The notes under the pieces are model-generated. The model was not told the DNA's origin and made no database searches. It worked only from the letters and a program-made list of their open reading frames with translations. The position numbers and the translations under genes are program-made. Source: Porphyromonadaceae bacterium (GTDB lineage: Bacteria; Bacteroidota; Bacteroidia; Bacteroidales; Dysgonomonadaceae). From it: a stretch of 64,000 bases of DNA. Location: positions 1 through 64,000 of the forward strand of contig JALHIE010000001.1 of NCBI GenBank assembly GCA_022840285.1, written 5' to 3'. Shown one piece after another: positions 19,576 through 28,723 of this stretch (its first letter is position 1; every line of letters begins with the position of its first letter).

Positions 19576-22500
19576 TTAAAATCCTATATTTATGGTGAAC
19601 ATATAATTGGCTGTAAAGGGCGAGAATGTACGTACACGGAATTCCGATACCGAAGTGCCTCGAACCGATTCAGGATTTTCACCGTTAGGCATGTTGTTGA
19701 GCAGATAACCCAGATTACGTCCGGTGAGGGATAAATTTAAGTTGGTTGCTTTGATTTTCTGAGCCATTTCCTGTGGTAACCTGTAACTTAATGTTACTTC
19801 GCGTAAAGCGATATAGTTAAGTTTTGATACCCAGGAATCGTTAACTACACCTTGTCCCCAGCTGTTGGTGAAGTAGTGCCACGGAGAAGCGTGAGTGGGT
19901 TCAATTTTGCCCTTTTCAAACAAAGATTGATAGGTTTCGCCTCCTTCTGCCACTACGTACTTCGTGCCGTCGGGTTGCGTGATGGAAGTTCCTCCGGCAA
20001 GTAAGCCCTCCGGTATAAGTCCGTCGTTGTAGGTTATGTTGTCGTATTTGGATGTCCATGTAACTCCTCCGTACTCGGGAGCCGAATATTTCAGCGAAGC
20101 TTCTGTAAATCCATACGAGGTGCCGTAACGAGATCCGTAAGAGGCAACGTATCCTCCGAAACGCATGTCCATTGAAGCCCGCAGACTCCAGTCCTTGTAG
20201 CGAAGCCCGGTAGAAACGGATCCCATGAAATCGGGTACCATGGAACCGATGATTTCTGCTTTTCCGCTTCGTTTGTAATAGGCAAAACGTCTGCTGTCCG
20301 ACCAGTTTAAAATCGGCAGTCCTGTTTTTTCGTCTATCGCTTTTTTAGAGTCAGACATCAATATACCGTAAGATTCACCCACTTTTGCCACGGATCCGAT
20401 GCGGTAATTGCCGTATGCCACGTCGCCGTCCAACCGGATATAGTCTGCCACGTTCTCGTGCAGCGAAATAATTTTGTTGTTATTTTTAGTGTACGTAAAA
20501 TCGAGCGTCCATTCTAAATCCTTGCTTGTGTAGGGAACCGTGTTGAGCGCTATCTCCACACCTTGATTCTGAATATTACCGGCATTTACAAATTGGTTGC
20601 TGATACCCGATACGTAAGGTACGGCTATCGACATGATCTGGTTGTAGGTATTTTCTTTGTAGTAAGCCATATCCAAATTGATACGGTTATTAAAGAAACG
20701 CCAATCCAACCCGACTTCCCACGCATTCTTGCGTTCCGGTTTCAGGTTTGCGTCATATACCGTTGATGGTAACTCCAGCGAATATGTTTTCCCGTTGTTG
20801 GTTGTGGAAGTTGCCATTGAATAGGCTGTGTTGATGATGTAGGGGTTGGTGTCGTTTCCTACTTGTGCCCATGAGCCGCGAATTTTCATGAATGATATCC
20901 AGTCCGGCAAGCTTAATGTGTTGTGCAACAGCCATGAACCGGATATGGAGGGATAGAAGTAGGAGAATGTGCCGTGTCCGTCGGAATATACGAGTGAGGA
21001 AGACCAGTCGTTGCGTCCGGTGATATCCACAAATACCTGATCGGCCCAACTTGCACTGAACTGTGAAGCAATGGAGTACATTCTCTTTTGGCCGCTGATG
21101 TATCCATCGTAACCTACATTGTCTTTTGAGTTTCCGATGAAGAATTGTCCGGGAACTACCAGTCCTCCATTTGTCCAAAGCCGGCTGTACTGTTCCGTGT
21201 TGTTGTAATACTCGCCACGTAAAAATCCGCCGATTGTCCAATCACCGAAGCTTTTCATTGCGTTGAGCGTGCTGTAGAAGTTTGTCTGTTCTTTCGTATA
21301 TTGAGACGTTGAGTAATATCCTCCTTCATTAGCGTATCCACTGCCTAATTCCTTGCTTTCGTCACGCGTGTAGTAGTAATTTAAATTTCCTTCCGTGGTC
21401 AGGTCAAGCCAATCGGTCAGCTGTACCCTTAAAATAAGTCCGGGCCGTACCGAGGTTTCTTTTCGCCTGTAATCGTTTTCGTAAATGCTCCACCAAAGCC
21501 CTCTTCCAGGAACGGAACCGTAAACGTCACCATATGAGGTGCTTGCCAGTCCGCCATGTTCTCCCTTATACTTATCCTTTAAAAACTTCGAATCGTAGGA
21601 GCGTGACCACGTTCCGTCAATAAAATACTCCCCAATGTTTGGTTGGGCATTTCTTGGCATAGAATTGGCAAACGAGAGTGTTGCTTCCAGGCTTACCCTG
21701 TCCGTGATATTGTGAGAAGCCTTTGTTAAAAGTGTTAATCGTTTGAAATCGTTATTAGGCAACGTTCCCTGATTGTGCAAAAAACCCAAGGAGGTGTAGA
21801 AAGTGGTTTTATCGTTTCCGCCGCTGATCGCTACATTGGTGTTGGAGTTAAATCCTAAATTATACGCATCCTTAAAGTTGTTTTTAACAGGCAGGTAGGC
21901 CCGATAGGATTTGTCGTAAAATTCAATTTCGGATCCGTCGTACTTGGGTCCGTATCCTTCCCAGTCCCAGTCGCCCATCAACGTATGTTTTCCGTCGGCG
22001 TTCAACATGAATTGGCGTTGATTGTCGAACTGGTAATAGGTGCCGTCAGGTTTTTGGGTGCCGTAATCTACATAGCCAGCCATGGCACCGGGGCCATAAA
22101 CGTTTTGCATTCTGGGTTGCTTGTATACATAATCAGTACCGAAAGTTTGCGATACCTGTATGCCAAGCCCTTTACGGCCCTGTCCACTCTTTGTGGTAAT
22201 GACAACCGCTCCGTTCAACCCCCTTGATCCATAGAGTGCCGTTGCAGCAGCGCCTTTCAATACTGATACGGTCGCAAAATCTTCGGGGTTGAGGTTTTTC
22301 AATTCATTCCCGTAGTCGTTGGCCGCTTGGTTCCAGTCTGCATCCCCTGAATTGGATATTGCGTTGTCAAGGATAACACCGTCCACAACATAGATAGGCT
22401 GGTTGTTCTTACCTAAAGTGGATGCTCCACGAATCAATATTTTCGTAGAGCCAAACATACCACCGTCAGACTGGGCAATTTCAACCCCTGCGACTTTCCC

Positions 22501-22947
22501 TTGTAAGGCTGCAACAGGATTGATGATGTTGGATATCAACTCGTCGCCTTTCAGCTCTTTCATCGCGTAACCCAATGCCTTTTGCTGACGTTTCATTCCC
22601 AACGCGGTAACGACCAGTTCGTCCAGCAGTTCACTGTCGGCCGTGAGTACTACGTCAATGGTTGTACGCCCGTTCACCGGAATAGTCTGAGTGACCATTC
22701 CCACGTAACTGATCTGCAACGAACCGTTGGACGGAACATTGCTTAATGTATACTTACCGTCGAAATCCGTTACGGTTCCCCGGCTTGCATCGCCTGCCAC
22801 GATTACCGTTGCACCGATGACTTCAAGTCCTGTGTCGTCCGTTACAGTGCCGTTTACGGTTACGTTTTGAGCAGAAATAGAAAAGGCAAATACACTCAAC
22901 AGGAGTGTGAAAAAGCCTTTTGTCGAAAAAAGATTTTTACTTTTCAT
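19576..22947 (-). CDS. SusC/RagA family TonB-dependent transporter
   Basis: 1123 aa outer-membrane transporter. Order: signal peptide (about 1-26), carboxypeptidase-like regulatory domain (about 28-110, VNGTVTDDTGLEVIGATV), plug domain with the SusC signature (SVLKGAAATALYGSRGLNG), and a 22-strand barrel ending in an aromatic residue (INIGF). No N-terminal DUF4974 or signalling extension is present, so it is not of the anti-sigma-coupled kind. It pairs with the SusD-like lipoprotein directly downstream to import glycan fragments using TonB energy. Confidence 0.96.
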   Translation of the reverse strand: MKSKNLFSTKGFFTLLLSVFAFSISAQNVTVNGTVTDDTGLEVIGATVIVAGDASRGTVTDFDGKYTLSNVPSNGSLQISYVGMVTQTIPVNGRTTIDVVLTADSELLDELVVTALGMKRQQKALGYAMKELKGDELISNIINPVAALQGKVAGVEIAQSDGGMFGSTKILIRGASTLGKNNQPIYVVDGVILDNAISNSGDADWNQAANDYGNELKNLNPEDFATVSVLKGAAATALYGSRGLNGAVVITTKSGQGRKGLGIQVSQTFGTDYVYKQPRMQNVYGPGAMAGYVDYGTQKPDGTYYQFDNQRQFMLNADGKHTLMGDWDWEGYGPKYDGSEIEFYDKSYRAYLPVKNNFKDAYNLGFNSNTNVAISGGNDKTTFYTSLGFLHNQGTLPNNDFKRLTLLTKASHNITDRVSLEATLSFANSMPRNAQPNIGEYFIDGTWSRSYDSKFLKDKYKGEHGGLASTSYGDVYGSVPGRGLWWSIYENDYRRKETSVRPGLILRVQLTDWLDLTTEGNLNYYYTRDESKELGSGYANEGGYYSTSQYTKEQTNFYSTLNAMKSFGDWTIGGFLRGEYYNNTEQYSRLWTNGGLVVPGQFFIGNSKDNVGYDGYISGQKRMYSIASQFSASWADQVFVDITGRNDWSSSLVYSDGHGTFSYFYPSISGSWLLHNTLSLPDWISFMKIRGSWAQVGNDTNPYIINTAYSMATSTTNNGKTYSLELPSTVYDANLKPERKNAWEVGLDWRFFNNRINLDMAYYKENTYNQIMSIAVPYVSGISNQFVNAGNIQNQGVEIALNTVPYTSKDLEWTLDFTYTKNNNKIISLHENVADYIRLDGDVAYGNYRIGSVAKVGESYGILMSDSKKAIDEKTGLPILNWSDSRRFAYYKRSGKAEIIGSMVPDFMGSVSTGLRYKDWSLRASMDMRFGGYVASYGSRYGTSYGFTEASLKYSAPEYGGVTWTSKYDNITYNDGLIPEGLLAGGTSITQPDGTKYVVAEGGETYQSLFEKGKIEPTHASPWHYFTNSWGQGVVNDSWVSKLNYIALREVTLSYRLPQEMAQKIKATNLNLSLTGRNLGYLLNNMPNGENPESVRGTSVSEFRVRTFSPFTANYMFTINIGF

Positions 22948-23101
22948 TCCCTCTAATTTTTAAATTGATTTAATAAGTAATCCAGGCTTGTGCGCGTGTT
23001 TAAAAATAATTTTTTGTCTTTGTGCTGTCGTGAGGCCCTTTTAATGATGTGATTTTTTGTTTTAATTAATAAAAAGAAACCAATAGGTTTCAAAATGCTC
23101 A

Positions 23102-23109
23102 CAAAGATA
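23102..23109 (-). promoter_or_regulatory. -7 box upstream of susC
   Basis: Minus-strand TATCTTTG matches TAnnTTTG and would give a leader of about 150 bases before the susC start at 22947. Such long leaders are common for susC genes. No ECF sigma, hybrid two-component or SusR-type regulator gene is adjacent. Confidence 0.5.
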
Positions 23110-23141
23110 GGTTCTTTTGTTTTATTGCAGAAACATTTTAA

Positions 23142-23175
23142 CAAAAAAATAGTTGTTTAATTTTAAACAACTATT
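23142..23175 (-). terminator. Terminator downstream of trxB
   Basis: Arms 23148-23160 (aatagttgtttaa) and 23163-23175 are perfect complements around a 2-base loop. On the minus strand they are followed by a seven-U run (A-run at 23143-23149). Confidence 0.85.
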
Positions 23176-23239
23176 CACTACCGAGCCTTTGTTCTTAAAA
23201 ATAATTAATTAGAAAGGCCGCTGTAACTGCTGAAAGGAA

Positions 23240-24181
23240 TCACAATCCTTTTTCCGACAGGTACCTCTCGGCATCCATGGCGGCGCGGCACCCCATCCCT
23301 GCAGCTGTAATAGCCTGACGGTAATGCGGATCGGCGACGTCGCCTGCGGCAAAAACACCTTCGATGTTGGTTTTGGATGTTGGATTGTCTATCTTGATGT
23401 ATCCCACCTCGTCGAGTTCCAAAAAGCTTTTAAAGATGTCGGTATTGGGTGTGTGTCCGATAGCCAGGAAAAAACCATCTATGGCGAGATCAATTTTCTC
23501 TTCATCGGTTTCGCCCATGCGTTTTACCAGGTGCACTCCCTCCACGCCTTTTTCTCCGTACAACCCTACGGCATTGTGCTCGAAAAGAATTTCAATTTTT
23601 GGATTGTTCATTACCCTCTCCTGCATGATCTGGGATGCGCGCAGGTACGGTTTACGCACGATCAGGTAGACCTTGTCGGCCAGCCCCGACAGGTAAGTCG
23701 CTTCTTCGCAGGCGGTATCACCACCGCCTACCACGGCGACCTTTTTTTTGCGGTAGAAAAACCCGTCGCAGGTGGCGCAGGCAGAAACCCCCTGTCCGGC
23801 GTATTTGGTCTCATCGGGCAGCCCCAGGTACTTGGCGGTTGCGCCGGTAGAGATAATCACCGTGTCGGCTTCAATCACCTGCTCGTTGTCGATTGTTACC
23901 TTAAACGGGCGTACCGAAAAGTCGACGGAGGTGGCTCTTCCCGGATAGACCTCGGTCCCGTATCGCTGAGCTTGTTTTTTCAGGTCTTCCATCAGTTCCG
24001 GACCGGTGATTCCTTCGGGATAGCCGGGGAAATTTTCCACTTCGGTTGTGGTTGTCAGTTGTCCGCCGGGCTGTAATCCTTCAAATAAGACGGGCTCCAG
24101 GTTGGCGCGTGAAGCATAGATCGCAGCCGTGTATCCTGCGGGTCCCGACCCGATGATCAGGCATCTTACTTTATCTCTCAT
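23240..24181 (-). CDS. trxB: Thioredoxin reductase
   Basis: 313 aa flavoprotein reducing thioredoxin with NADPH. The FAD-binding GSGPAGYTAA is at 11-20, the redox-active CATC disulfide at Cys135/Cys138, the NADPH motif GGGDTACEEA follows, and the C-terminal FAD segment is GVFAAGDVADP. Length is normal. It lies downstream of the ftsK-lolA pair in the order common in Bacteroidales. A strong terminator-like hairpin lies only 16 bases before the start codon and may influence its expression. Confidence 0.96.
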   Translation of the reverse strand: MRDKVRCLIIGSGPAGYTAAIYASRANLEPVLFEGLQPGGQLTTTTEVENFPGYPEGITGPELMEDLKKQAQRYGTEVYPGRATSVDFSVRPFKVTIDNEQVIEADTVIISTGATAKYLGLPDETKYAGQGVSACATCDGFFYRKKKVAVVGGGDTACEEATYLSGLADKVYLIVRKPYLRASQIMQERVMNNPKIEILFEHNAVGLYGEKGVEGVHLVKRMGETDEEKIDLAIDGFFLAIGHTPNTDIFKSFLELDEVGYIKIDNPTSKTNIEGVFAAGDVADPHYRQAITAAGMGCRAAMDAERYLSEKGL

Positions 24182-24196
24182 AATCGCAATATGTTT

Positions 24197-24225
24197 AAAA
24201 AACCTTCCCTTTGGTTTAGGGAAGG
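24197..24225 (-). terminator. Intrinsic terminator in front of trxB
   Basis: Arms ccttccc (24203-24209) and gggaagg (24219-24225), followed on the minus strand by a U-run (A-run 24197-24202). It can end the ftsK-lolA transcript, but it also lies between the putative trxB -7 box (24247-24254) and the trxB ATG. Confidence 0.8.
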
Positions 24226-24246
24226 CCGTGATGTTAATAATTGGCT

Positions 24247-24254
24247 CAAAGGTA
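24247..24254 (-). promoter_or_regulatory. -7 box upstream of trxB
   Basis: Minus-strand TACCTTTG matches TAnnTTTG. A transcript begun here would cross the terminator hairpin at 24203-24225 before reaching the trxB start codon. Confidence 0.45.
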
Positions 24255-24304
24255 CGATTATTCTTCTATCCGTGAAATGGATATAGTAAATTTCTATCGT
24301 CCAT

Positions 24305-24949
24305 TTATCTCAAATCCACAACTTCAACTCCTTTGTGGTGGTCTTTGTTGAAGATAAATTCAGTATCGGCGAAGTTGTAATTGGTGTTGTAATCGCCGAT
24401 ATCGATTTTGTTTCTCATCCCGTTTTTCAGCGTGATATCCACCTGCAAAACGGAGTTGTTTTTTTTCTCGATGGCCACGGAGATTTCTTTGAAATCACTT
24501 TTGCTTCCCGTTGGAGACAGGTTTATAACGAATGCATTTTTCCCGTTAATGATTTCCGAAGCAGGGGCGTCCAGCGTGAACCCGGTTTTATACATGCTCA
24601 GCAAGGCCAGTGGGCTGATGGAGGCAACCTCTTCGTTTGAGGGGTGGCTGATGTTTACTTCGTTGAGTTCTTTCATCAAAACCCACTGGGTTTTTCCGTC
24701 GAACCAGGTATCGATGGTTGACGTTTCGATTTTGAACTTGTTGCCTTTAACCCGCGCCGTTCCTTTCTGGGATTGGTATACCGTCCCATTCTCATCGGTG
24801 CTGGTGATGTTGAATGCCATCTTGATGCCGTTGGAATTTTCGTAGGCGCTGTATGCTTTATCCAGGATGTTCCGGGCATTTACGGCAGGTTGTGCGAATC
24901 CAGCAGATACGGCCAACAGTGCTGTAACGGTAAATATATATTTTTTCAT
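24305..24949 (-). CDS. LolA-like outer membrane lipoprotein carrier family protein
   Basis: 214 aa periplasmic protein with a signal peptide (MKKYIFTVTALLAVSAGFAQ). The mature domain fits the LolA fold: ILDKAYSAYENSNGIKMAFNI at the start, WFDGKTQWVL in the middle, and a long run of strands. LolA carries lipoproteins across the periplasm, though Bacteroidetes members of this family are diverse. It begins about 78 bases after ftsK and has an unusually good Shine-Dalgarno (aaggag, minus strand), rare in this phylum. The gene order ftsK, lolA-like, trxB is typical of the order. Confidence 0.88.
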   Translation of the reverse strand: MKKYIFTVTALLAVSAGFAQPAVNARNILDKAYSAYENSNGIKMAFNITSTDENGTVYQSQKGTARVKGNKFKIETSTIDTWFDGKTQWVLMKELNEVNISHPSNEEVASISPLALLSMYKTGFTLDAPASEIINGKNAFVINLSPTGSKSDFKEISVAIEKKNNSVLQVDITLKNGMRNKIDIGDYNTNYNFADTEFIFNKDHHKGVEVVDLR

Positions 24950-25026
24950 GTTGTTCTCCTTTTAACGGATTGGTTTGATGGGTTGGACTGTAAAAAAGGC
25001 GTTAGGTTTATTCCGTGACCCGGGTT

Positions 25027-27519
25027 TTACCTCAGCGAATCCAGCAGTTTCTCGAGGGAGTATTCGTCCGAAATATATACATCCCGGGGCTTGCTACCTT
25101 GTGCAGGTCCTACTATCCCGGCGGCTTCCAGTTGATCCATAAGCCTGCCTGCCCGGTTGTAACCGATGGAGAATTTTCGCTGAATCAGGGAGGTGGATCC
25201 CTGCTGGTGGATTACAATAAGGCGGGCTGCCTCGTCGAAAAGGGTGTCCCGTTCGTTCAGGTCTACCGCGCCGGGTTTATCCTCGCTATCTGCCGACACC
25301 ACTTCGGGTAAGGCAAATGCAGACTCATACCCCCGTTGTTTACCGATGTACTGGGAGATTTCCTCTATTTCGGGTGTGTCGACAAACGCGCACTGGATGC
25401 GAATCAGGTTGCTCCCCTGAGAGAAAAGCATGTCGCCCCGTCCAATGAGCTGGTTGGCGCCGGTGGCGTCGAGAATGGTTCTGGAGTCGATTTGTGAGGT
25501 TACGCGAAAAGCCATCCGGGCGGGGAAGTTAGCCTTGATGGTTCCGGTAATGATGTTGGTCGTGGGTCGTTGTGTAGCGATCACCATATGCATGCCCACG
25601 GCGCGTGCTTTCTGCGCGATGCGTGCGATGGGCATCTCGATCTCTTTTCCGGCGGTCATGATCAGATCGCCAAACTCATCGATCACCACCACGATATAGG
25701 GCAAGTACCTGTGTCCGTTTTTGGGATTAAGTTTGCGTTTGATGAACTTCTCGTTGTATTCCTTGATGGCACGGACGTGGGCACGCATCAGCAGTTCGTA
25801 CCGGTCGTCCATCTCCTTGGTGAGGGAGTTTAAGGTTTGGGTAACCTTGGTTACATCGGTGATGATGGCTTTCTCCTCATCGGGAAGCTTAGCCAGGTAA
25901 TGCTTTTCGATGGTGGAGTAGATGTTGAATTCCACCATTTTGGGATCGATCAGCACCATCTTCATTTCCGACGGATGTTTTTTGTATAGCAAGGAGGTGA
26001 TGATTGCATTCAATCCTACCGACTTTCCTTGTCCGGTTGCTCCGGCGACCAGCAAGTGCGGCATTTTTGCCAGGTCAAAAATGAACACCTCGTTGGTGAT
26101 GGTTTTTCCAAGCGCTACCGGCAGATCGTACGTGCACTCCTGAAACCTGACGGAGGCTATTACCGATTGCATGGATACGATCTGCGGGTCCTTGTTGGGC
26201 ACTTCTATGCCGATTGTTCCTTTACCCGGCATGGGTGCAATGATGCGTATCCCCAGTGCCGAGAGGCTCAGGGCGATATCGTCTTCCAGGTTGCGTATCC
26301 GTGAGATCCGGACTCCTGCCTGGGGAACGATCTCGTAGAGCGTAATTGTCGGCCCGACGGTCGCTTTTATCGATGTGATCTCTATCCCGTAGTTACGCAG
26401 GGTACGGATAATTTTGTCTTTATTTTCGTTTTGCTCCTGCATATCAACCTGCCTGTTGCCGGTGTTGTATACCTTGAGCAAATCCATGGTGGGAAATGCA
26501 AACGAGGAGAGGTCTTTTTTGGGATCGTAGTCTTCCAGAATTTCCACATCCGGATCTGCTCCTCCGTCAGTCTCTTCGGCTGATTCCGGAGAGGCTATTT
26601 CTTCGGGTTTATTTTCGGCAACCTGTATTTCGTCTTTCGGAACATAGACCTCAAACCCGTCGTTCACAGGCTCCTTTTCCCAGATAGGGGGCTGTGTAAC
26701 GGAAACAGGTGCTTGTTCCCTATGTTGTTGCTCCATAACTTCCGGTTCCGTCTCCTCTTTCTTTTTGAAAGGGAAAAGTTTTTTCCAGATCCCCGGCTTT
26801 CCTTCTTCCTCCGGTTCTTCTTTTTTGTCAAGCTCCGGTCTAATCGGGGTTTCGCTCTCCCTGTGTCCGTTAAACGTGGGTTTGCTATTGATGAGTGTCT
26901 CCTGGATCTTGTGCATTGAGCTTTGCCGGAAGACGATCACGATGATGAGTATAAACAGAAGAACGAGAAGAATCATTCCCGGGACTCCGATACTGCTTTC
27001 GAGCAGGTGTTCGATCTGGCTTCCGTGTGCACCTCCCCAGTTGATGTGGCTCCTGGGAAAGAGCCGTCCGAAGATAAAAGCACTGGTAATGGAGCCGCAA
27101 ACCAATCCGAAAGCGGTAATGAGCAGCGCTTTTATGAAACTGAAATCGGAAACTTTCATCATTCTCAGCCCCAGGTAAATGACGAAGAAAGGGATGAGTA
27201 TCGAAAATATGCCAAACCATTTGTTTACAAGTGTCTCTGCTAAAAAAGCGCCACCGGTACTTGTCCAGTTATTTACCTCCAGTTGTTTATCCTGCGTCAG
27301 CTCCCAGAAAGATTTGTTGAGCACTTTGCTTTGATCGGCCGCACCGGTAAAAAAGAAAGAGACGATTGCCAGCAGCGTGAATATCCCCAAGAAAGCAACG
27401 AGAATGCCAAAAATGAAACGGACCCTTTCATTTTTAAAAAAGCTGATTACGGCGGTTCTCCGCTTTTTAGCAGAGGAAGCTGTTGTATTTTTTCGTTTTC
27501 GTTTTGTAGATTTTGCCAT
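25027..27519 (-). CDS. ftsK: DNA translocase FtsK/SpoIIIE
   Basis: 830 aa ATP-driven DNA pump acting at the division septum during chromosome segregation. The N-terminus has four membrane segments (about 34-57, 103-118, 130-150, 180-197), followed by an acidic, proline-containing linker (210-335). The motor has Walker A GATGQGKS (493-500) and the Walker B segment (PYIVVVIDEFGDLI). The C-terminal gamma winged helix (IQRKFSIGYNRAGRLMDQLEAAGIVGP) recognises chromosomal polarity sequences. Full length and intact. First gene of the unit with the lolA-like gene. Confidence 0.97.
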   Translation of the reverse strand: MAKSTKRKRKNTTASSAKKRRTAVISFFKNERVRFIFGILVAFLGIFTLLAIVSFFFTGAADQSKVLNKSFWELTQDKQLEVNNWTSTGGAFLAETLVNKWFGIFSILIPFFVIYLGLRMMKVSDFSFIKALLITAFGLVCGSITSAFIFGRLFPRSHINWGGAHGSQIEHLLESSIGVPGMILLVLLFILIIVIVFRQSSMHKIQETLINSKPTFNGHRESETPIRPELDKKEEPEEEGKPGIWKKLFPFKKKEETEPEVMEQQHREQAPVSVTQPPIWEKEPVNDGFEVYVPKDEIQVAENKPEEIASPESAEETDGGADPDVEILEDYDPKKDLSSFAFPTMDLLKVYNTGNRQVDMQEQNENKDKIIRTLRNYGIEITSIKATVGPTITLYEIVPQAGVRISRIRNLEDDIALSLSALGIRIIAPMPGKGTIGIEVPNKDPQIVSMQSVIASVRFQECTYDLPVALGKTITNEVFIFDLAKMPHLLVAGATGQGKSVGLNAIITSLLYKKHPSEMKMVLIDPKMVEFNIYSTIEKHYLAKLPDEEKAIITDVTKVTQTLNSLTKEMDDRYELLMRAHVRAIKEYNEKFIKRKLNPKNGHRYLPYIVVVIDEFGDLIMTAGKEIEMPIARIAQKARAVGMHMVIATQRPTTNIITGTIKANFPARMAFRVTSQIDSRTILDATGANQLIGRGDMLFSQGSNLIRIQCAFVDTPEIEEISQYIGKQRGYESAFALPEVVSADSEDKPGAVDLNERDTLFDEAARLIVIHQQGSTSLIQRKFSIGYNRAGRLMDQLEAAGIVGPAQGSKPRDVYISDEYSLEKLLDSLR

Positions 27520-27587
27520 ACGTAAAATTTCTCATCGATTGGCCGTTAACCCGATGAAAAACAGGAGTTGAGTTGGTAAATTTATTA

Positions 27588-27618
27588 CAAAAGTAATAAA
27601 AAGAAACTTAGATGTAAA
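27588..27618 (-). promoter_or_regulatory. Promoter upstream of ftsK
   Basis: Minus-strand -7 box TACTTTTG (27588-27595) with TTTA (27615-27618) exactly 19 bases upstream, a near-match to the -33 TTTG. Confidence 0.55.
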
Positions 27619-27664
27619 GCTTTATGGGATTTATAAATAAAGAAAAAGCCGGTTTTGTGTTGGA

Positions 27665-27883
27665 TTATCTTTTCTTTTGCCCAAGTAAATAGATTCCTCC
27701 AATCAAGGTAATAACGGCGACACCGATCTCGATATAGGCGATCTCCTTGCCTTTGTTGTCCTCAGCCGTGATTTCAATGCCGAGGATTTCTACCGATTTT
27801 GAACTTTTTTGCAGGTTTGTGATGCCGAGATAGCCGAGAATGACGGCTCCCGCGATAAGAATGATTCCGATGACTGATTTCAT
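27665..27883 (-). CDS. Small membrane protein, DUF3185-like
   Basis: 72 aa with two hydrophobic segments (about 3-22 and 50-67) joined by a short polar loop (KSSKSVEILGIEITAEDNKGKE), ending in basic GQKKR. This matches the DUF3185 pattern of small two-helix inner-membrane proteins of unknown function. It is alone between ftsK and tpx; no partner is suggested by position. Confidence 0.8.
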   Translation of the reverse strand: MKSVIGIILIAGAVILGYLGITNLQKSSKSVEILGIEITAEDNKGKEIAYIEIGVAVITLIGGIYLLGQKKR

Positions 27884-27999
27884 GTTTGTTTTATTATTTA
27901 TTTAAGTTTCGCATGTGTTAAGATAACAACTAATCTTCTCTTAAAATCCAGACATGCAGAAGTTCACTAAATGACAATTTTGTGCGTACCTGAAAAGTG

Positions 28000-28029
28000 A
28001 AAAGCCCGCGAATCACTTCGCAGACTTTT
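28000..28029 (-). terminator. Terminator downstream of tpx
   Basis: In minus-strand RNA the 12-base arms (28018-28029 and 28000-28011) pair fully with two G-U wobbles around a 6-base loop; the 3' arm ends in four U, with more U-rich sequence after. Confidence 0.65.
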
Positions 28030-28057
28030 CTTGTTAACACAATCTTCATGAAACAAA

Positions 28058-28558
28058 CTACACTATCGAGTTGATTGCAGAATCATAATCCGGCTCCTGT
28101 GCAATCTCAGGGACCAGTTCGGTATATACAACTTTCCCGTCGGGGTTGACAACCACGACAGCACGTGCCAATAATCCACGAAGCGGACCATCCGTCATCA
28201 GCACCCCGTACTTGTCGGCAAAAGAGCCGTCCCGAAAGGTGGAAAGTGTAACCACGTTCTCCAATCCTTCAGCGCCGCAAAAACGGCCGGCAGCAAACGG
28301 CAGATCAGCCGAAATGCAGAGAACGGTTGTATTGTTCAAGGAGCTGGCTTCCTTGTTGAACCTGCGGACGGAAGCGGCGCAAACGCCGGTGTCCAGGCTC
28401 GGGAAAATGTTTAAAACTACGTTTTTACCTTTCAGGTCGGATAATTTTAACTCCGAAAGATCCGTTTTGACCAGCAAAAAATCGGGTGCCGGCGATCCCA
28501 CACCGGGTAAATTGCCTCCGGTGCTTACCGGGTTGCCTTTAAATGTGATTTTTGTCAT
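28058..28558 (-). CDS. tpx: Thiol peroxidase (atypical 2-Cys peroxiredoxin)
   Basis: 166 aa thioredoxin-fold peroxidase that detoxifies H2O2 and alkyl hydroperoxides, normally recycled by thioredoxin. The peroxidatic Cys60 is in PSLDTGVC and the resolving Cys94 in GRFCGAEG, at the family spacing. Complete length. Probably a single-gene unit with its own terminator; trxB in the same region would support its reduction. Confidence 0.95.
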   Translation of the reverse strand: MTKITFKGNPVSTGGNLPGVGSPAPDFLLVKTDLSELKLSDLKGKNVVLNIFPSLDTGVCAASVRRFNKEASSLNNTTVLCISADLPFAAGRFCGAEGLENVVTLSTFRDGSFADKYGVLMTDGPLRGLLARAVVVVNPDGKVVYTELVPEIAQEPDYDSAINSIV

Positions 28559-28723
28559 GTTTTTTATTTTATTTTGTTGGGTTTAGGTAAACCCGTGCTT
28601 TGTTACACTCCTTTGCTCTTCCTCGAAAACTATAACAAGAGGGTGGTTGAAAAGTTCAGGAAAACCTGATTTTTAACTTTTTAATTTTATTTTTTCTCCG
28701 GAGGGTCCTTGCTCCTTGTCCCC

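Noticed and set aside
28656..28669. tcagg-aaaa-cctga hairpin between tpx and uvrA
   Set aside because: Stem of only five pairs; too weak to call a terminator for uvrA.
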